41,802 bases of DNA from an uncultured Acidimicrobiales bacterium (GCA_938040365.1 CALHXU010000007.1:1-41802); one strand, 5' to 3'. Counted from the stretch's first letter, positions 15,365 through 23,441 are shown. Numbers and translations are program-made. The notes: generated from the sequence alone by a model not told the origin.

Positions 15365-15389
15365 AGGTGCCAGGCACCCTGACGAAGTG
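15355..15389. terminator. Nested palindrome between convergent genes (REP-like, possible terminator)
   Basis: The inner palindrome GGTGCCAGGCACC (15366-15378) is enclosed by outer arms CACTTCGT (15355-15362) and ACGAAGTG (15382-15389), both perfect. The hairpin starts inside the last codons of pcnA and ends just before the methyltransferase stop. There is no T-run. It may be a REP element acting as a bidirectional transcript end. Confidence 0.6.
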
Positions 15390-15395
15390 AGGTGC

Positions 15396-16070
15396 TTAGG
15401 TGCCGATTTTGCGGGCGCGAAAGATCACCGAGGCGGGCATGGACTGGTCGTCGGAGCCATGTGATGGCTCGAGCAGCGTGTCGACTCGAAAGTTCGCTCG
15501 GGTGAGTTGGGTGAACGTTTCGGAAATGCCGTGTCGGTACGTGAGGTAGTGCCCCTCGCCTAGCGGTGCTGGGTCGTGGTAGTTGCTCGTCACCGAGGTC
15601 GGGTCGTTCGAATCGATCGTGAGTGCTGCGGGGTGGGGTAGTGAGATAACGAGTGGTCGGTCGGCTTTGAGCAGTCGATGGACTTGTCGGAAGACGCGGC
15701 CAATGTTGCTCACCGCCGCCAGCGAGTGCACCGAATACACGGCGTCGAAGGTGTCGGCTTGCAGGAACGCGAGATCGGCGAGGTCGACGTTGTGCACCTC
15801 GACATGGACCTCGGCAACTTCTGCTGCGGCCCGGGTCATTTCGGACTCTTCTTCGTCGGGGTCGATCGCAACGACTCGCGCACCCTGTCGTGCGAGGGCG
15901 ATCGCCGACCTACCCGACCCGGTTCCGAGGTCGAGTATTCGCTGATCCGATACCTCTCCCAGCAGTCGTCGGTCGAGGCCCTCGGTCTCGCCGGGTCCAA
16001 ATTCGACGAACGAAGACGGTCGGCGTTGCCCATCTTCGCCTTGGGTTGTGTAGCGCTTCCACGAGGTCAT
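15396..16070 (-). CDS. Class I SAM-dependent methyltransferase
   Basis: The 224-residue product has the Rossmann motif I ILDLGTGSGRSAIAL (about 45-59), motif II VVAIDPDEEE, and a post-motif region FDAVYSVHSLAAV. It transfers methyl from S-adenosylmethionine, substrate unknown; small-molecule methyltransferases of the UbiE/type-11 group look like this. The start ATG at 16070 has a TAGTGT -10 box ending 7 bases upstream. It is divergent from the DUF5318 gene and convergent with pcnA. Confidence 0.9.
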   Translation of the reverse strand: MTSWKRYTTQGEDGQRRPSSFVEFGPGETEGLDRRLLGEVSDQRILDLGTGSGRSAIALARQGARVVAIDPDEEESEMTRAAAEVAEVHVEVHNVDLADLAFLQADTFDAVYSVHSLAAVSNIGRVFRQVHRLLKADRPLVISLPHPAALTIDSNDPTSVTSNYHDPAPLGEGHYLTYRHGISETFTQLTRANFRVDTLLEPSHGSDDQSMPASVIFRARKIGT

Positions 16071-16077
16071 GGAACCA

Positions 16078-16083
16078 ACACTA
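16078..16083 (-). promoter_or_regulatory. -10 box of the methyltransferase gene
   Basis: On the minus strand, TAGTGT ends 7 bases before the ATG at 16070 (leaderless pattern). Confidence 0.5.
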
Positions 16084-16143
16084 CATTCTTGGTTTGGCCC
16101 GGCTCTCGTTGGCTCGCGTCGAGAGTTTCGCGGCCATAACCGC

Positions 16144-16149
16144 TACGGT
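16144..16149 (+). promoter_or_regulatory. -10 box for the leader ORF and DUF5318
   Basis: TACGGT ends 7 bases before the ATG of a 9-codon reading frame (16157) and 33 bases before the DUF5318 start. Confidence 0.45.
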
Positions 16150-16156
16150 GAGCTCT

Positions 16157-16186
16157 ATGAGTCTCCCGATGGGTGTGCATTCATGA
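16157..16186 (+). CDS. Predicted 9-residue leaderless leader peptide
   Basis: The short frame reads MSLPMGVHS then TGA. Its ATG lies 7 bases after a TACGGT box, exactly the spacing seen at other leaderless genes in this window. Its TGA overlaps the ATG of the DUF5318 gene (ATGA), so ribosomes ending here could restart on the downstream gene. The peptide sequence shows no run of rare or repeated residues that would suggest attenuation. This is a prediction from spacing only. Confidence 0.4.
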   Translation: MSLPMGVHS

Positions 16187-16566
16187 GTCGTGATGCCGCC
16201 TCGGCCGCGCCGAAAAGGCGAACCGGAGCTCTCGACTATGGACTCGCACGCGAGCGGACGATTCACGCCTACAAAACGGGCGAGGCAACGCGATCTGAGG
16301 TTTGCGACGCGCAGTCCGAACTCATGCGTAATGCTTTGAATTGTGGGGTTCCGTCGGCTGATCGCTGTCCGATCTGCAAGGCCAATTCGGTGGTCGAAGT
16401 CCTGTATGTGTTTGGTCCCCGACTGCCCGCCGGTGGCCGATGCATCGTGACCAACAAGGACCTCGAGCGCATCCGTCGATGGCAGGGCGACTTTGTTGCC
16501 TATGACGTCGAGGTGTGCACCGACTGCAAGTGGAACCACCTACTTCGGACAAACCCGGTCATCTAA
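16183..16566 (+). CDS. DUF5318 family protein
   Basis: This 127-residue protein has the features of the actinobacterial DUF5318 family: LDYGLARERT near the N-terminus, EVCDAQSELMRNALNCG, two cysteine pairs (CPIC in the middle, CTDC near the end), VLYVFGPRL and the closing VEVCTDCKWNHLLRT. The cysteines could bind zinc. The function of the family is unknown. I chose the ATG at 16183 because it overlaps the stop of a short leader frame and no better in-frame start exists nearby. Confidence 0.85.
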   Translation: MSRDAASAAPKRRTGALDYGLARERTIHAYKTGEATRSEVCDAQSELMRNALNCGVPSADRCPICKANSVVEVLYVFGPRLPAGGRCIVTNKDLERIRRWQGDFVAYDVEVCTDCKWNHLLRTNPVI

Positions 16567-16673
16567 CGTCACTTTGTCGAAACGGCCATTCGGCCGATCA
16601 TATTCGTACCGACATGACCTAAGCTGAGGACACCGCTTGCAGCCTTTGTGCGCGAGACGGCAAGGAGAAGCGA

Positions 16674-17534
16674 ATGGCCAAGATGACCGTTCCCAAGATT
16701 TCTGCACGCAAAAAGCGCAACGGAGACGACGCGCTCGTGATGCTGACCGCGTACGACGCACCGGGCGCCCGGGCCGCGAGCGAGGCGGGGATCGACATGA
16801 TCCTCGTCGGCGATTCGGTGGCGATGGTCGTGCTTGGTTACGACGACACGTTGGCTGTGACCGTCGATGACATTGCCCACCACACCCGCGCCGTCGCACG
16901 CGCAAAGCCCGATTGTCTCATCGTTGGCGACCTTCCGTGGATGAGCTATCACGTGTCGGTTGAAGAGACCGTTCGAAACGCGGCCGAACTCATTCGAGCG
17001 GGAGCGCAGTGCGTGAAGTTGGAGGGTGGCCGTAAGCGGTTGCCGATGATCGAAGCGCTCCTCGACGCCGAGATTCCGGTCATGGGCCACCTCGGTCTCA
17101 CCCCGCAGTCGGTCCATGCCATGGGCGGCTTCAAGGTGCAGAGTCGACAAGCCGAAGCAGCGGTCGAGCTGATCGAAGATGCAAAGGCGCTGCAACACGC
17201 GGGCTGTTTCGGAATCGTGCTCGAGGGCATTCCGGTGAAGGCTGCTGCTGCGGTCACCGACGCGCTCAACATCCCAACGGTTGGTATTGGTGCCGGACCA
17301 GATTGTGATGGCCAAGTACTCGTGTATCACGACGTTCTCGGAATCGAAGATCGGTTCGTTCCAAAGTTTGTGCGGCGCTATGCCGACCTCAAGACCCAGA
17401 CGATCGACGCGTTGTCGAGCTATGCGGCCGACGTTCGTTCGGGTGCGTTTCCAAATGAGGACGAGAGCTACCACTTCAGCGATGACCAGGCCGAAGCGTT
17501 CGGGCTGTACGGAAGCGGCCCCGAAGAGCTCTAG
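16674..17534 (+). CDS. panB: 3-methyl-2-oxobutanoate hydroxymethyltransferase
   Basis: PanB makes ketopantoate from 2-oxoisovalerate and methylene-tetrahydrofolate, the first step of pantothenate and coenzyme A synthesis. The 286-residue product has the family landmarks LTAYDAPGARAASEAG, ILVGDSVAMVVLGYD, DLPWMSY, VKLEGG, PVMGHLGLTPQSVH and GIGAGPDCDGQVLVYHDVLG, with the metal-binding and catalytic acids in place. AAGGAGAAG lies 5 bases before the ATG. panC and panD are not in the window; panB stands alone. Confidence 0.97.
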   Translation: MAKMTVPKISARKKRNGDDALVMLTAYDAPGARAASEAGIDMILVGDSVAMVVLGYDDTLAVTVDDIAHHTRAVARAKPDCLIVGDLPWMSYHVSVEETVRNAAELIRAGAQCVKLEGGRKRLPMIEALLDAEIPVMGHLGLTPQSVHAMGGFKVQSRQAEAAVELIEDAKALQHAGCFGIVLEGIPVKAAAAVTDALNIPTVGIGAGPDCDGQVLVYHDVLGIEDRFVPKFVRRYADLKTQTIDALSSYAADVRSGAFPNEDESYHFSDDQAEAFGLYGSGPEEL

Positions 17535-17642
17535 CCGCGGCACCCTCAATACGCGGCACTGTCTAGCCTCAGCACTGGGTAGCAACAGCACTGCGTAGGT
17601 CGCCTTATTTGCCCTCGGGGCACGGCGCGCCTTCAATGGAGC

Positions 17643-19211
17643 ATGGCTGATTATGTGATCGTTGGTGCAGGGGCCGCAGGCTGTGTGCTTGCAGATCGGT
17701 TGTCCAAAACCGGCGCGACCGTCGTGCTGCTCGAAGCGGGCAAGCGCGATTCTCACCCGACGGTCAAAGTACCCGCGGCGTTCAGCAAGCTGTTTCGCGG
17801 AAAGCACGACTGGAATTACTGGACGACACCCCAACCAGAGCTCGAAAACCGCGAGCTGTATTGGCCTCGGGGAAAGATGCTCGGCGGGTCGACGTCGCTG
17901 AACGCAATGATCTATATCCGCGGCCATCGCCACACGTTCGATTCGTGGGCCGCTTCGGGGAACTCCGGTTGGGGGTACGGCGATTTGTTGCCCTCGTTCA
18001 TGTCGCTCGAGGATCAACAGCGCGGCCCGAGCGACTTTCACGGGACTGGCGGAGGCCTCACGGTCTCGGATTTGCGGACGGTCAATCCGTTGACGCATGC
18101 GTTTCTCGATGCATCTGAGAACCTTGGATTCCCTCGCAATGACGACTTCAACGACGACACCCAGGAGGGCTTCGGTCCCTATCAGGTGACCCAGCGCAAC
18201 GGGGTTCGTTGCAATGCGGCAACTGCTTTTCTCAAGCCGGCGATGGGCCGGGACAACCTCACCGTGCACACCGGCGCGCAGGTCACGAGGGTGATCTTCC
18301 GCGACGGTCGGGCCGTTGGAGTCGACTGGGTCGATAACAAGGGCACGCATCGCCAGTCGGCATCGAGCGAAGTCATCTTGGCCGGTGGCGCGATCAATTC
18401 GCCGCAACTTTTGATGCTGTCGGGCATTGGTCCAGCCGAACACCTCACATCGCTTGGCATCGACGTCGTTCATGATTCGCCAAACGTTGGCCAGAACCTG
18501 ATCGACCACGTTGCCTGCGGAGTCATGTTCCAGGTGCGCGACAAGATCTCGCTCGCCCAAGCCGAGTCGCCAGGTCCGGTGTTCGAGTACCTCACGAAGC
18601 GGACGGGGATGCTCAGTTCGAACGTTGGCGAGTCTGGCGGCTTCATCACGCTCGGCGACGGGCCCATGCCCGATATGCAGTACCACGTCGCGCCGGGTGT
18701 GTTTCTCGATCACGGGTTCGAGCAACCAAATATCGATGGACTTACGATCGGTGCCACGTTGGTAGACGTAAAGAGTCGGGGGGAGATCACGCTCAACAGC
18801 GCCAACCCGTTGGATCACCCACGAATCGATCCGCGCTATTTGAGCGACCCGGCGGACCTGTGGCTGTTGGTCGAGGGCTGCAAGCTCGCTCGTGAGTTTG
18901 CCGCCGACCCGGCGCTCGCGAAGTACATCGATAGCGAGTACCTGCCCGGGTCGTGGGTCGATAGCGACGAGTTGTGGGAGAGCCACGTTCGTCGGTGGAC
19001 CGAGTCGTTGTATCACCCGGTCGGTACGTGTGCGATGGGCCCAGAGCCCGACGCAGTCGTCGATCCAACCCTTCTAGTAAACGGGGTCGAGGGGCTGCGG
19101 GTGGCCGATGCCTCGATCATGCCCTCGATCGTGAATGGCAATACCCAGTCGGTCACGATGGTCATTGGTGATCGCGCCGCGGACTTCATTTCTGCGAAGT
19201 CGTCGACCTAG
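17643..19211 (+). CDS. GMC family FAD-dependent oxidoreductase (choline/alcohol dehydrogenase type)
   Basis: The 522-residue flavoprotein has an N-terminal FAD motif (DYVIVGAGAAGCVLA, then LLEAG), the GMC signature WPRGKMLGGSTSLNAMIY, the second signature AGGAINSPQLLMLSGIGP, and the catalytic histidine in SLYHPVGTCAMG with the second catalytic residue (Asn) in VNGNTQSVTMVIG. GMC enzymes of this subgroup oxidise choline or other alcohols to aldehydes. The substrate here is not readable from sequence. The dioxygenase gene begins 27 bases downstream, so a linked quaternary-amine or alcohol pathway is plausible but unproven. No clear ribosome site precedes the ATG. Confidence 0.93.
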   Translation: MADYVIVGAGAAGCVLADRLSKTGATVVLLEAGKRDSHPTVKVPAAFSKLFRGKHDWNYWTTPQPELENRELYWPRGKMLGGSTSLNAMIYIRGHRHTFDSWAASGNSGWGYGDLLPSFMSLEDQQRGPSDFHGTGGGLTVSDLRTVNPLTHAFLDASENLGFPRNDDFNDDTQEGFGPYQVTQRNGVRCNAATAFLKPAMGRDNLTVHTGAQVTRVIFRDGRAVGVDWVDNKGTHRQSASSEVILAGGAINSPQLLMLSGIGPAEHLTSLGIDVVHDSPNVGQNLIDHVACGVMFQVRDKISLAQAESPGPVFEYLTKRTGMLSSNVGESGGFITLGDGPMPDMQYHVAPGVFLDHGFEQPNIDGLTIGATLVDVKSRGEITLNSANPLDHPRIDPRYLSDPADLWLLVEGCKLAREFAADPALAKYIDSEYLPGSWVDSDELWESHVRRWTESLYHPVGTCAMGPEPDAVVDPTLLVNGVEGLRVADASIMPSIVNGNTQSVTMVIGDRAADFISAKSST

Positions 19212-19223
19212 TTTCCTGCGTTG

Positions 19224-19229
19224 TAGCTT
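19224..19229 (+). promoter_or_regulatory. -10 box of the GBBH-like gene
   Basis: TAGCTT ends 8 bases before the ATG at 19238, so this gene can be transcribed separately from the GMC gene. Confidence 0.45.
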
Positions 19230-19237
19230 CTGGCGTT

Positions 19238-20434
19238 ATGGAGCTCGAAACCGCAGCCTCGACGATCGAGGTAACCGACAGTGGCATCGTTATTCGTTGG
19301 TCAGATGGCGCACGGTCGCGCTTTCATAGCTTGTGGTTGCGAGACAATTGTCCGGAAGACGGCGACAAAGAGAAGGCCTTCCGAACCTTCTCGGTCGTCG
19401 ACCTAAACCCCGATCTTTTCGTGCTCTTCGCCGAGCGAAACGACTTCGGCGATCTGGCCGTTGAGTTCAGCGATGGTCATGAGTCGGTGTTCGACTTTGA
19501 GTGGCTGCGAGCCCATTCCCATGAGGCCCACGACCGTCGCGGAAAACCACGTTCGGTCTCACACTTTCGCGCCGGGCATTCGTTCGACCGGTTCGAACTG
19601 CCGACGCACGGGTCCGCAGAACATTGCGACTTGCTCGAGTCGGTCGCCGAGTGGGGCGTGGCGATCGTGACCGGAGTTCCCGGTGACGAGTCGGGAACCG
19701 AAGCGCTAGCGCGCTTGCTCGGTCGAGTCCGCGAAACCGATTTTGGCCGGCTCTTTGACATCGTCACCGAGCCCGAGGTTTGGACCCTTAGCCAGAGCGG
19801 CCTAGCGCTCGACCCCCACACCGATGACCCCTACCGTTACACGCCGTCGGGAGCATCGATCTTGCACTGCGTCGAGGCTTCGTCGTTCGGTGGCGATTCG
19901 ATCGTGGTCGACGGTTTCGGCATTGCCGCCGACCTTCGAGACGATGAGCCTGACATGTTCGACCTGCTCACCGAGACGAGCGTCCCGTTCATTCGCCACC
20001 GGACCGAATCGGTCGATCAAGGCGAAGATGTCCACTTGCTCGCACACGGACCGATCATTTCACTCGACCGGGACTATGAGATCTCTGGCATTCGCTTTCA
20101 TGAGCGTTCGCTTAGCCCGCTCGACGTTGCGCCAGAGATCATGGGCGACTATTACCGTTCGCTCATTCGCTTCGCCAAGGATGTCAACGATCCGAGCCGT
20201 GCGGTGGTGTTCCGGCTGCAACCGGGCGAGGCGATTGTCTATGACAACCAGCGCGTGTTGCACGGCCGGACAGCGTTCGGCGCACCCGATGGGTCAGAAG
20301 AGGCTGGCCGCCGTCATCTTCGTCTGTGCACGATCGACCGTGATCAGTTCCACAGTCGGCTGCGACGGTTGCGGGCCGATCACGACCGTCCAAAGGCAAA
20401 TGAGCGGTTAGCGAGCGGCGCGTCGGCTAGCTAG
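19238..20434 (+). CDS. Gamma-butyrobetaine hydroxylase-like Fe(II)/2-oxoglutarate dioxygenase
   Basis: The 398-residue product has the two-part layout of gamma-butyrobetaine or trimethyllysine hydroxylases: an N-terminal DUF971-like domain (about 10-95, with SLWLRDNCP) and a TauD/TfdA catalytic domain. The iron ligands are visible in HTDDPY (His-x-Asp) and VLHGRTAF (distal His), and the 2-oxoglutarate-binding arginine in RHLRLCTID. In the animal enzyme the N-terminal domain binds zinc through three cysteines and a histidine; here only one cysteine remains in that motif (NCPEDGD), so that zinc site is probably lost. The substrate is probably a carnitine-pathway or related trimethylamine compound. 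The 3' end overlaps the convergent MFS gene by 8 bases. Confidence 0.87.
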   Translation: MELETAASTIEVTDSGIVIRWSDGARSRFHSLWLRDNCPEDGDKEKAFRTFSVVDLNPDLFVLFAERNDFGDLAVEFSDGHESVFDFEWLRAHSHEAHDRRGKPRSVSHFRAGHSFDRFELPTHGSAEHCDLLESVAEWGVAIVTGVPGDESGTEALARLLGRVRETDFGRLFDIVTEPEVWTLSQSGLALDPHTDDPYRYTPSGASILHCVEASSFGGDSIVVDGFGIAADLRDDEPDMFDLLTETSVPFIRHRTESVDQGEDVHLLAHGPIISLDRDYEISGIRFHERSLSPLDVAPEIMGDYYRSLIRFAKDVNDPSRAVVFRLQPGEAIVYDNQRVLHGRTAFGAPDGSEEAGRRHLRLCTIDRDQFHSRLRRLRADHDRPKANERLASGASAS

Positions 20435-21653
20435 CGGTTTTCACGTGGGGGCGTGCGGCCGCAACGGTTAGCGCAATGACGACACCGTAGATCGCGAAGC
20501 CCACACCGAACGGGGTGACGGTGTTCGTAATGAACCCATCGATGATCGAACCGAGGATGGCGCCGCCGACAAAGATGATCGATCCCGAGACCGAAGCTGC
20601 GGTTCCGGCGATTGCGCCCATTGGTTCCATAGCGACCGACTGCAAGAGCGGCGAACTGCTCGAGTTCACTGCCAGCAGCAGCGTGGTCAGCACGAACCAG
20701 AGCCAGAACGGTGGGACGCCGTCGAAGCTGATGGCGACGCCGATGTAGATGAGCGACACGACCATGAGGGTGACGATCTGGGCCTGCACGATTGGAAAGG
20801 TCGAGTAGCGGCGCACCAGCTTTTCGACGAGCAGAATTCCCGCAGCCATGAGGAGGGCATTGCCGCCGAAGATGAGCGCAAACTCGGCGTCGAAGCCGTA
20901 GATGTCGGTGATGAGCGTGGGCGAACTTCCAAGCCACGGGAAGAACGCGCCGTAGGTCATCATCGAGGCAATAGTGAGCAGCAGGGTCGAGCGCGTTGAG
21001 AGCACTGCCTTTGCTGCACGAGCGACTCGGCCAACCTGGAGCGGCAGGACATCTTCGGGACGCAGCGTTTCTTCGATTCTCGAGAACCATGCCGCCCCGA
21101 CGACGGTGAGCACTGCGGCCGACAGCGTTGTCAGCTTCCACGATCCAATAAGCAACAGACCTTCACCAATTGCGGGGGCAATGATCGGAACGATGAGGAA
21201 CACCGCGAGCGTGAGCGACATGATGCGCGACATTGCGTCGCCCTCGTAACAGTCGCGAGTGATGGCAAGCATGATCGTGCGCGGCCCGGCTGCTGCGATT
21301 CCCCAGAACACGCGCCCGACGAGGAAGAGCTCGAACGACGGAGCAAAGGAGCTGAACAATGCGCCGACGAGAATCGCTCCGAGCGAGACGAACATGACCG
21401 GCTTTCGTCCAAAACGATCGGCGAGCGGGCCCCAGAGCAACGTGCCGATGCCGAGGGCGATAAAGAACGCGGTGATGCTGAGCGAGACCGACAGCGTGTC
21501 GGGTCCAAGGCCGTATTCGGCTTCGATTTCTTCAAACGCGGGGAGGATCGTGTCGATGCTGATCGCGATCGTTGCGGTGACGAGCGAGGCGAGGCCGATG
21601 TACTCGGTTCGGCTGAGGCCATGGCGCGCCCGCTCTTCGACGATTGTGGTCAT
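20427..21653 (-). CDS. MFS transporter, Bcr/CflA-like drug efflux type
   Basis: The 408-residue protein has about 12 transmembrane segments and the MFS loop motif GPLADRFGRKPVMFVSLG after helix 2. Helix 5 contains the antiporter-type pattern FLIVPIIAPAIGEGLL. The overall pattern matches the Bcr/CflA group of proton-driven efflux pumps; the substrate is unknown. It is a single gene, with a TAGCCT box ending 9 bases before the ATG. Its end overlaps the convergent dioxygenase gene within the palindrome GCTAGCTAGC. Confidence 0.9.
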   Translation of the reverse strand: MTTIVEERARHGLSRTEYIGLASLVTATIAISIDTILPAFEEIEAEYGLGPDTLSVSLSITAFFIALGIGTLLWGPLADRFGRKPVMFVSLGAILVGALFSSFAPSFELFLVGRVFWGIAAAGPRTIMLAITRDCYEGDAMSRIMSLTLAVFLIVPIIAPAIGEGLLLIGSWKLTTLSAAVLTVVGAAWFSRIEETLRPEDVLPLQVGRVARAAKAVLSTRSTLLLTIASMMTYGAFFPWLGSSPTLITDIYGFDAEFALIFGGNALLMAAGILLVEKLVRRYSTFPIVQAQIVTLMVVSLIYIGVAISFDGVPPFWLWFVLTTLLLAVNSSSSPLLQSVAMEPMGAIAGTAASVSGSIIFVGGAILGSIIDGFITNTVTPFGVGFAIYGVVIALTVAAARPHVKTAS

Positions 21654-21662
21654 TGCATGGGC

Positions 21663-21668
21663 AGGCTA
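21663..21668 (-). promoter_or_regulatory. -10 box of the MFS gene
   Basis: On the minus strand, TAGCCT ends 9 bases before the ATG at 21653. Confidence 0.4.
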
Positions 21669-21756
21669 ACGACAAAGATCGACCGACCTGCAGCGGACGT
21701 TCGCGTATCGGCCAGAGATCTCGTCAGCTGCGGTAGATCCGGGCACCCGCCATAGG

Positions 21757-21802
21757 TGCTTACTCACTGGAGATACTTGCGCGCTGTAGATGCTTACTCA
21801 CT
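21757..21802. repeat. Partial duplication of a gene's 3' end
   Basis: TGCTTACTCACT occurs at 21757-21768 and 21791-21802, each followed after two bases by AGAT. The second copy contains the stop codon of the lipoprotein gene, so its last codons appear once more just downstream of it. Confidence 0.6.
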
Positions 21803-23164
21803 ATAGATTCGCAGCGTCGTTCGGTCGGCGAGGGCAACGCTTGCTCTTCCCGGCGTCATCTCTTGAGTTGCGATGTTGGAGGTGAGGTCACGGTCGAGTT
21901 CGCGCTCGCTCAAAATCTCCCAACCCTGAAGTTCGGCGTCGAGGTCCGAGGTACGCGTCAGCGCAACGATTCGTTGGCGGTCGGCGGTGGCGACGAGGAT
22001 GTCGGGGAACTGGTCCCCGTCGGCGTCGACGGCGATGCCCATCTCGAGATTTCTCAGTCCGAGGATGTGGGAGGTGTAGCGGTCATCGGATGCGGCGACC
22101 TGCACGAGGCTGGGTCCGAGGTCGGCGTCACTGACTTGTCGGAAGGCTTGCACGGTGCCGCCAATGTGGGGTGTGCGGACGTCGATAATTTCGACCTCGC
22201 CGTCGGGGCCGAACGCTCCGACCGCCAGTTGGTTGCGCCAACGGTTCCCTCGTCCAATGGGTTCGGACTGGCCAGCCGAGCTTCCATCGAGTTCGAACGC
22301 GGCGAGACGGGCCCCGGTATCGCTGTTGCTGAGCGTGACGAGGATCTCGACCTGACCATCGCTGTCGATGTCGGCGAGGATCGGCGAGATGCCTTCGATC
22401 ACGTCGGGTTCGGCAATGTCGATCTGTCCGGATTCGCCCGTACACGTATTAACCCACTCGACGGCGGCCGCCTCGAGTGCGTCGCCGAGTACGTCATGTT
22501 GGTAGAAGTCGGTCGGTGTGCTGAGCACGGCGGCGATGTCGTCAGCAATCACAACCCGCCCGTCGCTGATCGGGTCTTCGAACAGCCCGTGGAGGCGGAA
22601 CGGCGATCGCAGGTTGCCCGCCGAATCGAGCTCAGGCGGCAAGTCGCCGGGGGTGGCCGCCGAGGTCACGACGCCATCGGGAGACACACGAACCGATGAA
22701 CCTCGTTGGAGTACGACGAGCCATCCGCCGGCAACGGCAGGGTCGGCGGTGATCCAAATGCCGTTGTCGGGAAGTTCGACCTCGAGCTCGTTTGCTTGAC
22801 CGAAGTCGAGCGATCCCGAGCCAATTCGGCTTCCCGTTTCAGAGACGTCGACCCGGGACCCGAGCGGGGCAGGTTCTGCGCCACACTGCTCGGAGAACGC
22901 CACGTCGTTCGCTTCGATGCTCGGGTCGATTTGTTCGCCCGAGCTGGTTTCTTCGCCTGCGTCGAGTACTTCGCTGTCGACGGCGCCGTCTTGCGAGGCA
23001 ACTGCAGCCTCAGCGTCGTTGGTCGCGACCTCGCTAGAGGCTGTGTCGCTAGAGGTCGTGTCGCTAGAGGTTGTGCCGTCGCTCGCGATCGACGAACTAC
23101 ACGCTGATGCAATCAGCGCAACGACGATAAAGGCAAGGACGATAAAAGCGCGTCGACCTCGCAA
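21794..23164 (-). CDS. Lipoprotein with FG-GAP/VCBS-type repeats
   Basis: The 456-residue product begins with a lipoprotein signal (FIVLAFIVVALIASAC) and a Ser/Thr/Asp/Glu-rich linker of about 70 residues with SSDTTSSDTASS-type repeats. The rest looks like a beta-propeller: at least two calcium-binding-like blades, LADIDSDGQVEILVT and AVDADGDQFPDILVAT. It is probably anchored on the outer face of the membrane. The likely start is TTG at 23164, 11 bases after the stop of the 75-residue membrane protein gene, suggesting a shared transcript. The function is unknown. Confidence 0.85.
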   Translation of the reverse strand: MRGRRAFIVLAFIVVALIASACSSSIASDGTTSSDTTSSDTASSEVATNDAEAAVASQDGAVDSEVLDAGEETSSGEQIDPSIEANDVAFSEQCGAEPAPLGSRVDVSETGSRIGSGSLDFGQANELEVELPDNGIWITADPAVAGGWLVVLQRGSSVRVSPDGVVTSAATPGDLPPELDSAGNLRSPFRLHGLFEDPISDGRVVIADDIAAVLSTPTDFYQHDVLGDALEAAAVEWVNTCTGESGQIDIAEPDVIEGISPILADIDSDGQVEILVTLSNSDTGARLAAFELDGSSAGQSEPIGRGNRWRNQLAVGAFGPDGEVEIIDVRTPHIGGTVQAFRQVSDADLGPSLVQVAASDDRYTSHILGLRNLEMGIAVDADGDQFPDILVATADRQRIVALTRTSDLDAELQGWEILSERELDRDLTSNIATQEMTPGRASVALADRTTLRIYSE

Positions 23165-23175
23165 CTTCTGGCTAC

Positions 23176-23403
23176 TTACTCGTCGCCGTGGTCGTCATCG
23201 GCATAATCATCGTCCGCGTGGTCATCACCGTAGTCATCTGCGTGCGACAGTTCTTCTTTAATTTCGGCGACCTTGTCCTCATGTGACAGCGCGGTTGCGG
23301 CACTGAAACCGCTCAAAATGAGCACGGCCACAAGAAAGCCCGCGATCGTTGCGCCCCTGCCGAGCTTTGGTCCTTCTTCCACGGGGGCACTTCCGGCCAT
23401 CAT
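23176..23403 (-). CDS. Small membrane protein with Asp/His-rich tail (75 residues)
   Basis: After a short N-terminus comes one transmembrane helix (about 18-40, GATIAGFLVAVLILSGFSAA). The remaining part is outside or inside the membrane and ends in DDYGDDHADDDYADDDHGDE, a run of aspartates with regularly placed histidines and tyrosines that could bind metal ions. AAGGAGACC directly precedes a double ATG (23403/23400), which fixes the start. I know no family for it. It lies between the DsbA-like gene and the FG-GAP lipoprotein, all on one strand. Confidence 0.85.
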   Translation of the reverse strand: MMAGSAPVEEGPKLGRGATIAGFLVAVLILSGFSAATALSHEDKVAEIKEELSHADDYGDDHADDDYADDDHGDE

Positions 23404-23421
23404 GGTCTCCTTTTCGAAATT

Positions 23422-23441
23422 CGGTACCTCAATACGGTACC
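23422..23441. promoter_or_regulatory. Paired GGTACC direct repeats upstream of the Asp/His-rich protein
   Basis: CGGTACC occurs at 23422-23428 and again at 23435-23441, 13 bases apart, starting 18 bases upstream of the double ATG. Each half is itself palindromic (GGTACC). This arrangement suits a dimeric regulator near the promoter; the regulator is unknown. Confidence 0.4.

Noticed and set aside
16569-19016. Very long open frame (815 codons) on the minus strand opposite panB and the GMC gene
   Set aside because: Both plus-strand genes are clear family members. The antisense frame has no recognisable domain and is explained by codon bias in high-GC DNA.
21863-22699. 278-codon plus-strand frame opposite the FG-GAP lipoprotein
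   Set aside because: The composition mirrors the opposite gene; the lipobox and FG-GAP blades show the minus strand is coding.
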